Origin: Actinomyces glycerinitolerans
GTDB lineage: Bacteria > Actinomycetota > Actinomycetes > Actinomycetales > Actinomycetaceae
Direction of reading: 5' to 3'
Assembly: GCF_900098745.1 (NCBI RefSeq)
Contig: NZ_FQTT01000001.1
Location: 687,862 to 751,861 of the forward strand
Length of the DNA: 64,000 nucleotides
Within the stretch, counting starts at the first letter, position 1; every line of letters begins with the position of its first letter. A program made the position numbers and the translations under genes. The notes below the pieces were generated by a model, which saw nothing but the letters and a program-made list of their open reading frames with translations, did no database searches and was not told the DNA's origin. Below, one piece after another: positions 25,844 through 33,910 of the stretch.

Positions 25844-26761
25844 TCAGATCCCAATGGGTTCGATGGCACCGTAGGAGGCGGCCGCGCCTGCGGATAGCAC
25901 CGCCGCCGAACCCGCCCGCATGGCCTCCGCCACGGCCCGTTCAAAGTCCAGCCCAAGTGTCAGAGCAGCCGCCAGCGCTCCGACGGAGGCATCCCCCGCA
26001 CCGGTGGTGTCGACCACCGGACCCGCGGAGATCGCGTCAACATGTGCGCCCTGTGGACCACCGGCAACCGCGGCGTCGTACCAGACGGCGCCGGCGCCCC
26101 CGAGCGTAATCAGCACGCGACGCGGACCCCGCTCGGTCAGCTGGGCGGCGGCGTCAAGCGCCTCCGCTGCGCCGCGCGGGGCGGGACGACCGAGAACCAG
26201 ACCGGCCTCGGTCTCATTGACCACGAGGATGTCCACCGCGGCGAGATCCTCCGCGGCGATGCCGTAGACCGGCGCGAGGTTGAGAATCGTCGTCGCCCCG
26301 GCCCCGCGAGCGGAGGCGATGGCGGCCGCATTGGCGGCGGCCGGAATCTCACCCTGGAGGACGACGACGTCTCCTGCTTGCAGAGCTGCGGCGTCGAGCT
26401 GCTCGGAGGTGACCCGGCCGTTTGCACCCGCGTCAATGAGAATCGTGTTCTCCCCGGTGGCGGACACGGTGATGAAGGCGGAGCCGGTGGTCCCCTCATC
26501 TACCAGCAGGCCGCTCACATCGACACCATGACCGGCAAGTTCCTCGCGCAGCGCTGGGCCGGCGGCGTCAGAGCCGACGCGTCCGACGAAGCGGACGCGG
26601 GCGCCGGCATGGGCTGCCGCGGCGGCCTGGTTGGCACCCTTGCCGCCGAGCCGATAGCTGAGCGAACGACTGTAAAGGGTCTCCCCCGGTTCGGGGAAGC
26701 GGTCAACGGTGACCGTGGCGTCCTGGTTGATGGAGCCGATTACAACTACATGCGCGGACAT
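25844..26761 (-). CDS. rbsK: Ribokinase (PfkB family)
   Basis: A 305-residue PfkB-family sugar kinase. It starts with VVVIGSINQDATVTVDRFP and has the substrate-binding SYRLGGKGANQAAAAA typical of ribokinase. The catalytic base is D257 in VVDTTGAGDASVGALAAAL; a serine replaces the usual phenylalanine after GAGDA. NILVVNETEAG-like text (VDILVVNETEAGLVLG) matches the ribokinase N-x-x-E motif. It transfers phosphate from ATP to O5 of ribose or a similar pentose in the cytoplasm. It follows rbsD by 14 bases and is terminated by a clear hairpin. Confidence 0.9.
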   Translation of the reverse strand: MSAHVVVIGSINQDATVTVDRFPEPGETLYSRSLSYRLGGKGANQAAAAAHAGARVRFVGRVGSDAAGPALREELAGHGVDVSGLLVDEGTTGSAFITVSATGENTILIDAGANGRVTSEQLDAAALQAGDVVVLQGEIPAAANAAAIASARGAGATTILNLAPVYGIAAEDLAAVDILVVNETEAGLVLGRPAPRGAAEALDAAAQLTERGPRRVLITLGGAGAVWYDAAVAGGPQGAHVDAISAGPVVDTTGAGDASVGALAAALTLGLDFERAVAEAMRAGSAAVLSAGAAASYGAIEPIGI

Positions 26762-26775
26762 ATGGTCCCTCCTTG

Positions 26776-27219
26776 TCAGTCCTGCGGCCCAAAGCTCGGC
26801 AGCACGCCCTTGGTGAGCAGGTAGCAGCCGTAAGGCCGGGTCTCCTGGGTGTGAATGACCGCGGAGGCGGAACGAGCGGCCTCGTAGAAGTCGAAGCGTT
26901 CCATGGCGGCACCGGAGATCTCGCGCCCCTCGAGTTCCGTGGCCACGGCGAGGACGTCGCGGGTCACCTCGCGCAACTCGGTATCACCCTCGCCGATCAT
27001 GTAGCGCACGGGCGCCTCGACGAAGGTGTCAAGCGGCATGAGTTCGACCACCAGTCGCACGGCCTCGGGACTGTTCAGCGAGGGCATGGGGATGACTGGT
27101 CGGCCGGTGGCGTAGGCGGGGTAGTTGGAGTCGACGACGGCGATGACGTCGCCATGCCCCATACGGGCCAGCACGCCCAGCAGTTCGGGCGTCATCAGGG
27201 TATTGATTCCTTTGAGCAT
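26776..27219 (-). CDS. rbsD: RbsD/FucU-family sugar mutarotase
   Basis: A 147-residue protein of the RbsD/FucU family, which interconverts pyranose and furanose (or anomeric) forms of imported sugars so that the kinase or isomerase receives the right one. LLGVLARMGHGDVIAVVDSNYPA contains the conserved HGD histidine and aspartate, and the C-terminal RPYGCYLLTKGV matches the family's terminal Tyr block. Two adjacent ATGs exist (27222 and 27219). I chose the second because AGGAG is then 6 bases away instead of 3. Overall sequence is closer to FucU than to classic RbsD, so the sugar may not be ribose. Confidence 0.85.
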   Translation of the reverse strand: MLKGINTLMTPELLGVLARMGHGDVIAVVDSNYPAYATGRPVIPMPSLNSPEAVRLVVELMPLDTFVEAPVRYMIGEGDTELREVTRDVLAVATELEGREISGAAMERFDFYEAARSASAVIHTQETRPYGCYLLTKGVLPSFGPQD

Positions 27220-27599
27220 CATTCTCTCCTTTGAAGGTAGTGCCGACGCTGGCGGCACCTTAACGCTGCCTGGGTTCCGGGGTCCCTCGCGCGCCCCAGG
27301 GTCTCGAACGCACCTGGCGTGACGGGTCGACGTACGTTACGGTTTCGTCATTATCCCCTGTTAGTTCCTGAAAGGGCCAGTTGATGATGGATGACGGCAC
27401 CCGCATTGTCACAAACGGTGACAAACGAGCCCGGGACGTCGGCCCACGACTCACGAAACGTTGGAATCATGCGGCTGCGAAAACCAATCCGGGCACCGAG
27501 TCCGACGTTTGTCACCATTTCGGACGCCGCTGGTCACCGGACGCCCCACCCCCAGCTCCCCGTCGATCGCCCGACGCCGAGCCCGTCGATGCGGCGCGC
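27220..27599. other. 380-bp gene-free region upstream of rbsD
   Basis: No gene. It carries the leader of rbsD: GATAAT read leftward at about 27349-27354 is a possible -10 box without a good -35 partner, and the TTGTCAC palindrome is at 27406-27424. A related half-site (GTTTGTCACC) occurs near 27507-27516. The ABC permease gene ends at 27600, so its transcript enters this region. Confidence 0.6.
27406..27424. promoter_or_regulatory. Inverted repeat TTGTCAC-N5-GTGACAA, putative operator for rbsD-rbsK
   Basis: Perfect 7-base arms (27406-27412 and 27418-27424) lie about 190 bases upstream of rbsD, with an extra half-site near 27507. No regulator gene lies next to it; the SorC protein at 15546 or an outside regulator may bind. 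Confidence 0.45.
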
Positions 27600-28496
27600 T
27601 CAGCCCTTCACCGCCCCGGAGAAGGCGCCGGAGACGAAATAGCGCTGGAAGAGCAGGTAGACGATCAGCACCGGGATCGCAGTCATAATGATGAAGGCGT
27701 TCAGCGGCCCGTAGTCGGTGCCGTGCTGGGCGGAGAAGTTCTGCACGGCCAGCGGGATAGTCGCCATCGATCCTGATTGCAGAATTGTGGAGGCCATGGC
27801 GTACTCGTTCCAGGTAGACACGAAATCCAGGACGAACAGAGCAGCCAGCGTCGGCTTGATCAACGGGCAGCAGATCTGCCAGAAGATGCGGAAGGTGGAG
27901 GCGCCGTCGAGCCGGGCGGACTCCTCGACCTCATCGGGTATGGCTCGGAAGGAGCCGTAGAGCATGAAGACCTGGTACGGCACGCCGAAGGCGAGGTACG
28001 GCAGGATCAAGCCCACGTAGGTGTCCAGCAAGTCCGCCTTCAGCAGCAGTTGGAACATGGGCCCGAGGGCAACCTGGATGGGCACCATAGAGCCGACAGC
28101 GAAGACGGCGACGACCCACTTGGCCCGCCGCATATGGATACGGGCCAATGCGTAGGCCGCGAGTGCTGCGAGCAGCAGGCCCAACGGCACTTTGATGACC
28201 GAGACCAGCAGACTGTTACTGCCACTGATCCACAAGTCACCGGTGTCGACGGCGTCGGCATAGTTGCTCCAGAGCCACTGCGAGGGCAAACCGAGCGTAG
28301 ATCCGCTCGCCAGGTCCGCTCGACTCTTGAAGGAGGTGAGCAGCATGACGGCGAAGGGCACCAGCCAGAACGCAGCCGTGATGAGTAGCGCGACCCACAG
28401 GCCGATGGTGCCCCAGTCGCGCGGCGGCCGGTTCGGTGCGGCGACTGCCCCGGCATCGGAGCCGACGGCGGTGCGGGCCACAGGAATAGCAGTCAT
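27600..28496 (-). CDS. Oligosaccharide ABC importer permease, MalG type
   Basis: A 298-residue permease with six expected membrane segments of the carbohydrate-uptake-1 family. The EAA loop that contacts the ATPase is EVEESARLDGASTFRIFWQICCPLIKPTL. The N-terminal 25 residues are cytoplasmic. It follows the MalF-type permease with only one base between stop and start. No ATPase gene is present in the unit, so a shared MsiK-type ATPase encoded elsewhere must drive it, as is common in actinobacteria. Confidence 0.9.
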   Translation of the reverse strand: MTAIPVARTAVGSDAGAVAAPNRPPRDWGTIGLWVALLITAAFWLVPFAVMLLTSFKSRADLASGSTLGLPSQWLWSNYADAVDTGDLWISGSNSLLVSVIKVPLGLLLAALAAYALARIHMRRAKWVVAVFAVGSMVPIQVALGPMFQLLLKADLLDTYVGLILPYLAFGVPYQVFMLYGSFRAIPDEVEESARLDGASTFRIFWQICCPLIKPTLAALFVLDFVSTWNEYAMASTILQSGSMATIPLAVQNFSAQHGTDYGPLNAFIIMTAIPVLIVYLLFQRYFVSGAFSGAVKG

Positions 28497-28497
28497 C

Positions 28498-29415
28498 TCA
28501 GTCCTCCCCCTTCATGGACCAGGCCAGGTAGGGAACCACCAGGCACAGCGAGAGAATCAGCAGGACGGTGGCGACGGCACCACCGGCCCCGAAGTTGTGG
28601 TTGGAAAAGGACTGCTGGTACGACCACAGGGCGAGAACCTGGCTGGACTGCGCCGGCCCTCCCCCGGTCATGCCGACCACCAGGTCGTAGACCTTCAGCG
28701 AGTTGATAATGGTCAGAATGACAACGACGACGGTCGTCGGTCGCAGCGCGGGCCAGGTCACGTTGCGGAAGACCTGCCAACGGCCCGCCCCATCAACCTT
28801 GGCCGCGTCCACGAGCTCGGCCGGCACGGATTGCAGACCGGCGAGGAAGAGCACCATGTTGAAGCCGACCCCCTGCCATACCGAGGCGACAAAGATGGAG
28901 TACAGGGCGGTGCGTGGGTCACCCAACCACTCGTGGGCCAGTCCGCCCAGACCGACCGCCTCGAGTACCTGGTTGATAACGCCCATGGTGGGGTTGTAGA
29001 TCCACCGCCAGATCGCTGCCACCGTGATGGATGCGAAAACGCTCGGGATGTAGAAGATCGAGCGGAAGGCATTGCGCCCCCATATGCGCTGGTTGAGGGC
29101 TAGGGCCATGAGGAGGGACAGCACCATGGGGATGGCTACCGATAGCACCACCCAGATCATTGAGTTCTTGAGGGCAGTCCAGAACACCGTGTCCTGCGTG
29201 AGCAGGTACCGATAGTTCTTGAGCCCGACGAATTCCTGGGCGGCGGTGGCGTAGCCGGACCAGGAGAAGAAAGACAGCCGTACCGAGTCAATCATCGGAT
29301 ACAGCAGAAATATGCCGTACAGCAGGGCCGCCGGGGCCAGGTAGGGCAGGGAACGCAGCACGCGGTGCTGTTTGATGGCCCGTACGGGCGCTGACGCCGT
29401 TTGAGCTGTTGCCAT
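28498..29415 (-). CDS. Oligosaccharide ABC importer permease, MalF type
   Basis: A 305-residue membrane protein with an N-terminal segment APAALLYGIFLLYPMIDSVR and the EAA loop ELVDAAKVDGAGRWQVFRNVTWP before the last two segments. It is the usual first permease of a carbohydrate-uptake-1 importer. It lies 74 bases after the binding-protein gene and directly before the MalG-type gene. The substrate is likely an oligosaccharide but no glycosidase gene is linked to fix it. Confidence 0.9.
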   Translation of the reverse strand: MATAQTASAPVRAIKQHRVLRSLPYLAPAALLYGIFLLYPMIDSVRLSFFSWSGYATAAQEFVGLKNYRYLLTQDTVFWTALKNSMIWVVLSVAIPMVLSLLMALALNQRIWGRNAFRSIFYIPSVFASITVAAIWRWIYNPTMGVINQVLEAVGLGGLAHEWLGDPRTALYSIFVASVWQGVGFNMVLFLAGLQSVPAELVDAAKVDGAGRWQVFRNVTWPALRPTTVVVVILTIINSLKVYDLVVGMTGGGPAQSSQVLALWSYQQSFSNHNFGAGGAVATVLLILSLCLVVPYLAWSMKGED

Positions 29416-29489
29416 GGGAAGTTCTTTCGCTGAGCTTGTTGCGCGGATCGGACCTGAACTGGCCTGTCCGCTCGCGCGGTACCGGCCGA

Positions 29490-30764
29490 TCAGGAGTTGG
29501 CGTCGATGAACTTCTGCATGGCCGGGCCGGCCTCCTCCGGGGCCATATCACCGATGAGGACGGCGTTCTGGATGCGCCAGTACTCGGTCGTCTCATCCAG
29601 ACTGAGGGCCTGGTCGAAGTTGTTGTACATCTCCTCCGAGGACTCCAGGATCGGGGGCCACAGTGCGTCGAGTGGGTTGGCCTCGGAGACTTCGACGTCC
29701 TTATTCACACTCACAGCCGCCCAGGCACCGCCGCTGCCGCCCATCTGTTCGGCCGAGGTGACGAAGTCGAGGAAGGACGCGGCCAGGTCAGCCTTCTCGG
29801 TGTTGGCGTTGATGTAGAAGCCCTCGCCGAATCCATACAGGCGTCCGGTTCCGGTGGGGAAGGGGAAGATGCCGACCTCTTCGGGGTCCATTCCGTTGTC
29901 CACGCACTGGGCGTCGAACCACGTGCCCTCCAGAGCCATGGCTGCCTGCCCGTTCCAGAACAGCAGGCTGGAGTCGTCATTGGAAATGGACATGTAGCCG
30001 GTGTTGAAGTAGTTATCCGCCCAGGTCTTGAGCTCGGTGAAGGCCTCGGCTACACCTGTCTCGGTGTCCCAGCCCGTCTTGTCGGTGACCAGGGTTCTGG
30101 CGACGTCGGCGCCGCATTTGGTTTCGATCAGTGAATCGAGCAGACGCATGACGTGCCAGTTGACGGTGCCGCCGAACTCGATCGGCGTGATGCCTGCGGC
30201 CTTGAGCGCGTCACAGGCGGCGATGAGCTCGTCATAGGTGGTCGGCTCGGCGGCGATGCCGGCCTGTTCGAACAAGGTCTTGTTGTAGTACAGGCCCTGT
30301 GCCTGCAAGGTCCAGGGGATGCCGTGGTAGCCGCCGTACTGGGTGATGCCCGCCAGGGATGCGGCGGTGAAGCGGTCCTCCCAGCTGTACTGCTTGTAAT
30401 AGTCGGTCAGGTCCAGGCTCATACCCGCCTCGACAAGATCTCCTCCTAATCCCGGTCCCTCCCAGTACCAGTAGATGTCCGGTCCAGCGTTGGTGCCGGA
30501 GACCTGACGCATGGACTCCTTGAGTGAGTCGGTGGAGTGTGTCTCGTACTTGACGGTCACGCCGTTAGCCTCTTCGAAAGCGGCAACCAGGCGGTCGATG
30601 TCCTGCTTTTGGGAGTCCTCGAGTGCGCCGAGCCAGAGGGTAAGGGAGTCCGCGCCACCGCCCGACGCCCCTCCTCCCTGGCGTCCGCAGGCGGCGAGAG
30701 CGCCGGCAGTGAGGAGGGCGGTACCGAGCCCGATGGCGTGACGGCGAGTGAGAGTTGTTTTCAT
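29490..30764 (-). CDS. Extracellular sugar-binding lipoprotein of the same ABC importer
   Basis: A 424-residue class-I solute-binding protein. The N-terminus reads MKTTLTRRHAIGLGTALL, then a lipobox LAAC, so it is exported and lipid-anchored. DSLTLWLGALEDSQKQDIDRL and VAAFEEANGVTVKYE are typical of maltose-binding-like proteins. Start chosen at 30764, where AGGGGA precedes the ATG; an upstream frame to 30860 would run over the operator. The gene heads the importer unit, 62 bases after the operator at 30826-30849, and the LacI gene lies just upstream in the same direction. Confidence 0.9.
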   Translation of the reverse strand: MKTTLTRRHAIGLGTALLTAGALAACGRQGGGASGGGADSLTLWLGALEDSQKQDIDRLVAAFEEANGVTVKYETHSTDSLKESMRQVSGTNAGPDIYWYWEGPGLGGDLVEAGMSLDLTDYYKQYSWEDRFTAASLAGITQYGGYHGIPWTLQAQGLYYNKTLFEQAGIAAEPTTYDELIAACDALKAAGITPIEFGGTVNWHVMRLLDSLIETKCGADVARTLVTDKTGWDTETGVAEAFTELKTWADNYFNTGYMSISNDDSSLLFWNGQAAMALEGTWFDAQCVDNGMDPEEVGIFPFPTGTGRLYGFGEGFYINANTEKADLAASFLDFVTSAEQMGGSGGAWAAVSVNKDVEVSEANPLDALWPPILESSEEMYNNFDQALSLDETTEYWRIQNAVLIGDMAPEEAGPAMQKFIDANS

Positions 30765-30825
30765 GATGTCCCCTGTGGCGTTGAAGCTGTCGTGCGGCGG
30801 CAGTGCCGGACAACGGCAGGTCTCA

Positions 30826-30849
30826 TGTTCATTCAACATTGAATGAACA
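30826..30849. promoter_or_regulatory. 24-bp palindrome, operator of the 27.6-30.8 kb importer
   Basis: TGTTCATTCAA (30826-30836) and TTGAATGAACA (30839-30849) are perfect 11-base arms around CA. It lies between the LacI gene and the binding-protein gene, the expected place for that regulator's site, and 62 bases before the ATG. Confidence 0.7.
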
Positions 30850-30916
30850 CTGTTAAGCATAACAGTCTGCGCTCTGCTGTCAAGGGCTGCGGTTGCGTAT
30901 TCGCACCGAGGTCGAC

Positions 30917-31951
30917 TCAGCCCAGCGCGCCCAGGTATCCGGCCGTCGAAGCGCGCACCACCAACTCGGGCCGCGGCGCATCGTCGTCGTAACTGACGCC
31001 GGTTACATCGGCGACGGCCCGACGCAGCGCTACCTCACCAATCCGCTCGAAGTCGATACGTGCAGTTGTGAGCGGAGGATCCATGAACTGTGCGTCGGGC
31101 ATGTCATCGAAGCCTGCAATCGCATAGTCGCGGGGCGCTATGAGTCCCCGCTGGCGCAGTGCACTGATGAATCCCAGAGCAATGGTGTCGCTTCCCGCGA
31201 AAACGGCGGAGAACGATCCCGCCTCCACCCGCCCAGCACATTCGGCTCCGGAGGCGGCGTTCCACTCACGACTCTCCAGCACCGGCAACCCCTCCAGGCC
31301 GGCGGCGGTCATCTCCGCCTCGTAGGCGCGCCGCCGGGCGACCGCCTGTGCCCGGTCGGATGGCCCCGATATGTGCAGGATCCGGCGGTGCCCCAGCGCG
31401 ATCAGGTGCCGCATGACCGCACAGGAGGCCTCGTAGGAGTAGGGGCCAACGGCGTCTACGGCCTTGTCAGGCAACTCCGCCAGAGTTACTAGCGGGACCG
31501 CGCCATCCACGTAATCAATGATCCGCTTGATGCTGTCATACGGGGAGCCCACGATCAGGGCGTCCACGCGCATGGACAACAGCGTGTCCACCTCTGTCAG
31601 GAGTGCCGCCCAGGACTCTGCGCTTGTGGCGGGATCGCGTTCCATGTGGGAGATCATCACCGCCTGTCCGGCCTCCCGAGCCGCACGCGTCAAGCCGCCC
31701 ATGATCCCGGAATTGCCGTAATTGAGCGGCCCCAGCAGCACTAGCCCGATCAGGTTCGTGTGCCGCGCCTTCATCTGCAGCGGAATGCGATTGCGCACGT
31801 ACCCCAGCGCATTTACGGCGGCCTCCACGCGCGCACTGGCGTCGGCAGAGACATATCCGCCGTTGAAGTAACGCGAGACGGTCTGAGCGGACACTCCGGC
31901 GGCACGACCGACGTCGACCATGCTGGGTCGCCTGCCTTCCACGCGCGCCAT
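30917..31951 (-). CDS. LacI-family transcriptional regulator
   Basis: A 344-residue LacI-family repressor. The N-terminal HTH is PSMVDVGRAAGVSAQTVSRY followed by FNGGYVSADASARVEAAVNALGY, the standard hinge lead-in. The C-terminal sugar-binding domain has NLIGLVLLGPLNYG and FSAVFAGSDTIALGFISAL, and ends with the LVVRAST block. I start it at 31951 (MARVEGRRPS); an ATG at 31987 is possible but lies before a weak AAGGA site. It probably represses the adjacent importer through the palindrome at 30826. Confidence 0.88.
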   Translation of the reverse strand: MARVEGRRPSMVDVGRAAGVSAQTVSRYFNGGYVSADASARVEAAVNALGYVRNRIPLQMKARHTNLIGLVLLGPLNYGNSGIMGGLTRAAREAGQAVMISHMERDPATSAESWAALLTEVDTLLSMRVDALIVGSPYDSIKRIIDYVDGAVPLVTLAELPDKAVDAVGPYSYEASCAVMRHLIALGHRRILHISGPSDRAQAVARRRAYEAEMTAAGLEGLPVLESREWNAASGAECAGRVEAGSFSAVFAGSDTIALGFISALRQRGLIAPRDYAIAGFDDMPDAQFMDPPLTTARIDFERIGEVALRRAVADVTGVSYDDDAPRPELVVRASTAGYLGALG

Positions 31952-32040
31952 GCTGCCCAAATCCTTCTCGGTTGCTCCCGGCCGCACCGAGCCTTCTCGT
32001 CGCGGCTTGCCCTATGCCGCTCAGGGTAGTCGGCCCCGAA

Positions 32041-32691
32041 TCACTCGGCCGCGTCGCACCGTCGTACCGCGCGTCTGAGGCGCGCGACCGTGATGGGGAG
32101 GGAGTGTCCCGACAGCAGTTCCGTGCCATCGGGGAGCGTGAGCAGCCTGGTCTCCAGGCTCTCACGGAGCTTGCCCGCATCCCCCGTCGGAAAGATGGTC
32201 AGCCCGGGGCCTCCCTCGTAGACCGTGTCACCAACCACCGCGAAGCCGGCCTGTTCGCAGTAGAAGGCGCAGGAGTCATCGGTATGCCCGGGAACGTGCA
32301 GGACCTCGAGTTCGACGCTCGATCCCTCCCCCAGGGCCAGGCGGTCGCCGTGTTGGAAGTTCTCCACACCGCGGACCCGCAGGGGCGCGCCGTGGGCGGC
32401 GGACAGGTTCAGATCGGGGTCGCCCAGGTAGCGCTTGGATTCCGCATGCGCCAGCACGGGGACGCCCAGGGCGGCGCGCAGCTCATCCACGGCCCCGACA
32501 TGATCGAAGTGGCCGTGCGTGAGCACGATGGCCTCCACGGTCCACTGATGCCCGCGCACGGCACGCAGAAACAGGTTCGCCTGGGCACCGGGGTCGATCA
32601 GGAACGCATGTCGCGTGACCTCGTCGACGACGAAGTAGCCGTATGTGGCAAACACGCCCCGGGCCAGAAGCGGGCGAACCTGTACCCCCAT
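32041..32691 (-). CDS. MBL-fold metallo-hydrolase (glyoxalase II-like)
   Basis: A 216-residue metallo-beta-lactamase-fold protein. Metal ligands are visible in LTHGHFDHVGAV (HxHxDH), in VLHVPGHTDDSCAF (third histidine), in VVGDTVYEGG (bridging aspartate) and in LLSGHSLPIT (last histidine). Length and motif order match hydroxyacylglutathione hydrolase-like enzymes, though actinobacteria use other thiols such as mycothiol. Its ATG overlaps the stop of the DsbA-like gene as TGATG, so it is translationally coupled to it and starts at 32691. A role in thiol-conjugate cleavage would fit the redox partner, but is inferred. Confidence 0.85.
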   Translation of the reverse strand: MGVQVRPLLARGVFATYGYFVVDEVTRHAFLIDPGAQANLFLRAVRGHQWTVEAIVLTHGHFDHVGAVDELRAALGVPVLAHAESKRYLGDPDLNLSAAHGAPLRVRGVENFQHGDRLALGEGSSVELEVLHVPGHTDDSCAFYCEQAGFAVVGDTVYEGGPGLTIFPTGDAGKLRESLETRLLTLPDGTELLSGHSLPITVARLRRAVRRCDAAE

Positions 32692-33377
32692 CAGATCGCG
32701 CACCCCTCCGGGCCGCAGGCGCCGCCCTCGGTCGTGTCCTCCGCGAGCGCCGCGTCGCGCGCGTTTGTGAGCACGCGGGTCATCTCCTCGATCGGCTGGG
32801 CCCCCGAAATCGTGTACTTGCCGTCCACCACGAAGAACGGTACGGCGTTCACCCCCATGGAGTGCGCCTCGCGCTCATCGGCACGCACGGCGTCGGCGTA
32901 CTCGTCACTGGACAGCACGCGCTCCACGTCCGCCTCCGGCAGTCCGGCCTGCTTGGCCAGGCGCCGCAAGACGGCGTGGTCGGACATGACCTCGTTGTCC
33001 ACGAAGTAGGCGTGGAAGCAGAGTTCCTCGAAGCGGGTGTTGCCCTGCTCGTGCGCGAGCTTGGTGAGCCGGTGCGCATCGAACATATTGGTGTTGCGCG
33101 TGGTGGCGTAGTTGAAGTCGATGCCTTCGGCCCGCCCCATCGCGCTGATGGAGTCGATGCGCTGGCGTGCAGCCGCCCTGGTCAGCCGGTACTTCCTGGC
33201 GAAGCGGTCAAGCGTCGTTCCCTGCACCTCGCGGGGCGCGTCCGGGTAAAGCTCGAAGGCCTTCATCTCCACCTCGACGTCGTCGGCCAGGCCGAGCGAC
33301 TCGATCGCCTTGTGCAGGCGGGTCTCGCCTACGTAGCAGTACGGGCATGCGAAGTCCGACCAGTAGGTCACCTTCAT
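32691..33377 (-). CDS. DsbA-family (FrnE-like) thiol oxidoreductase
   Basis: A 228-residue cytoplasmic thioredoxin-fold protein of the DsbA/FrnE type. It starts MKVTYWSDFACPYCYVGETR with the redox pair C11/C14 in CPYC. The helical insert follows, and NAVPFFVVDGKYTISGAQP gives the cis-proline region. The C-terminus ends in CGPEGC, an extra cysteine pair of the type seen in FrnE-like proteins. No signal peptide. Start at 33377 behind GAGGAGG. It is divergent from an HxlR regulator over a large palindrome, which suggests induction by thiol or electrophile stress. Confidence 0.88.
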   Translation of the reverse strand: MKVTYWSDFACPYCYVGETRLHKAIESLGLADDVEVEMKAFELYPDAPREVQGTTLDRFARKYRLTRAAARQRIDSISAMGRAEGIDFNYATTRNTNMFDAHRLTKLAHEQGNTRFEELCFHAYFVDNEVMSDHAVLRRLAKQAGLPEADVERVLSSDEYADAVRADEREAHSMGVNAVPFFVVDGKYTISGAQPIEEMTRVLTNARDAALAEDTTEGGACGPEGCAI

Positions 33378-33461
33378 GTGTTCCTCCTCGGGGTTGTGGG
33401 CGCCGGCGCGCTGCGCGCGGCCTGCGCATCTGGAGCAACTGTCACTCATGACGCTACGGTT

Positions 33462-33495
33462 CCGCTAGTACTATCTTTTTCTGTAGTACTAGCGG
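33462..33495. promoter_or_regulatory. Perfect inverted repeat in the divergent HxlR/DsbA promoter, HxlR operator
   Basis: CCGCTAGTACTA (33462-33473) and TAGTACTAGCGG (33484-33495) are perfect 12-base arms around ten T-rich bases. It fills the gap between the divergent genes (start codons at 33377 and 33515). HxlR-family proteins bind such palindromes containing GTACTA-like halves and often regulate both flanking genes. Confidence 0.75.
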
Positions 33496-33514
33496 CACGA
33501 AGGAGAGGAGCGGC

Positions 33515-33904
33515 ATGGCCGAGGCCCCCAAGATCGAGTGGTGCCCCGCGATCGCGTCCCTGCAGAAGGTCGTGGGCGGCAAGTGGAAGATCGAGATTCT
33601 CTTCTACGTCGCCCTGGCCGAGGTCAGACACTTCGGCCAGTTGAAGCGTTGCCTGCACGGCGTGTCGGACTCAACCCTGTCCAAGCAACTGCGAGAGCTG
33701 GTTGCGGACGACTTCCTGGAGCGCGTCGACTACGGCGAGGTGCCTCCCCGCGTGGAGTACCGGTTGACCCGCCGCGGGGAGAGCTTCAAGCCCCTCATCC
33801 AGGCGATGTGGGACTGGAGCGAGGCGGAGTTCGAGTTCTCGCGCGCCGAGGCCGCCCAGATGCGCGCCGCGCGCGACGAGTTGGGTATTCCCCAGGTGCG
33901 GTGA
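33515..33904 (+). CDS. HxlR-family winged-helix transcriptional regulator
   Basis: A 129-residue winged-helix protein of the HxlR family. The N-terminal WCPAIASLQKVVGGKWKIEI holds the conserved cysteine (C10) that many members use to sense electrophiles or oxidants. VSDSTLSKQLRELVADDFLERV is the recognition region, and VEYRLTRRGES the wing. AGGAGAGG precedes the ATG. It is divergent from the DsbA-like and MBL genes and overlooks the inverted repeat at 33462-33495, so it probably controls both itself and them. Confidence 0.9.
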   Translation: MAEAPKIEWCPAIASLQKVVGGKWKIEILFYVALAEVRHFGQLKRCLHGVSDSTLSKQLRELVADDFLERVDYGEVPPRVEYRLTRRGESFKPLIQAMWDWSEAEFEFSRAEAAQMRAARDELGIPQVR

Positions 33905-33910
33905 GGCGGC

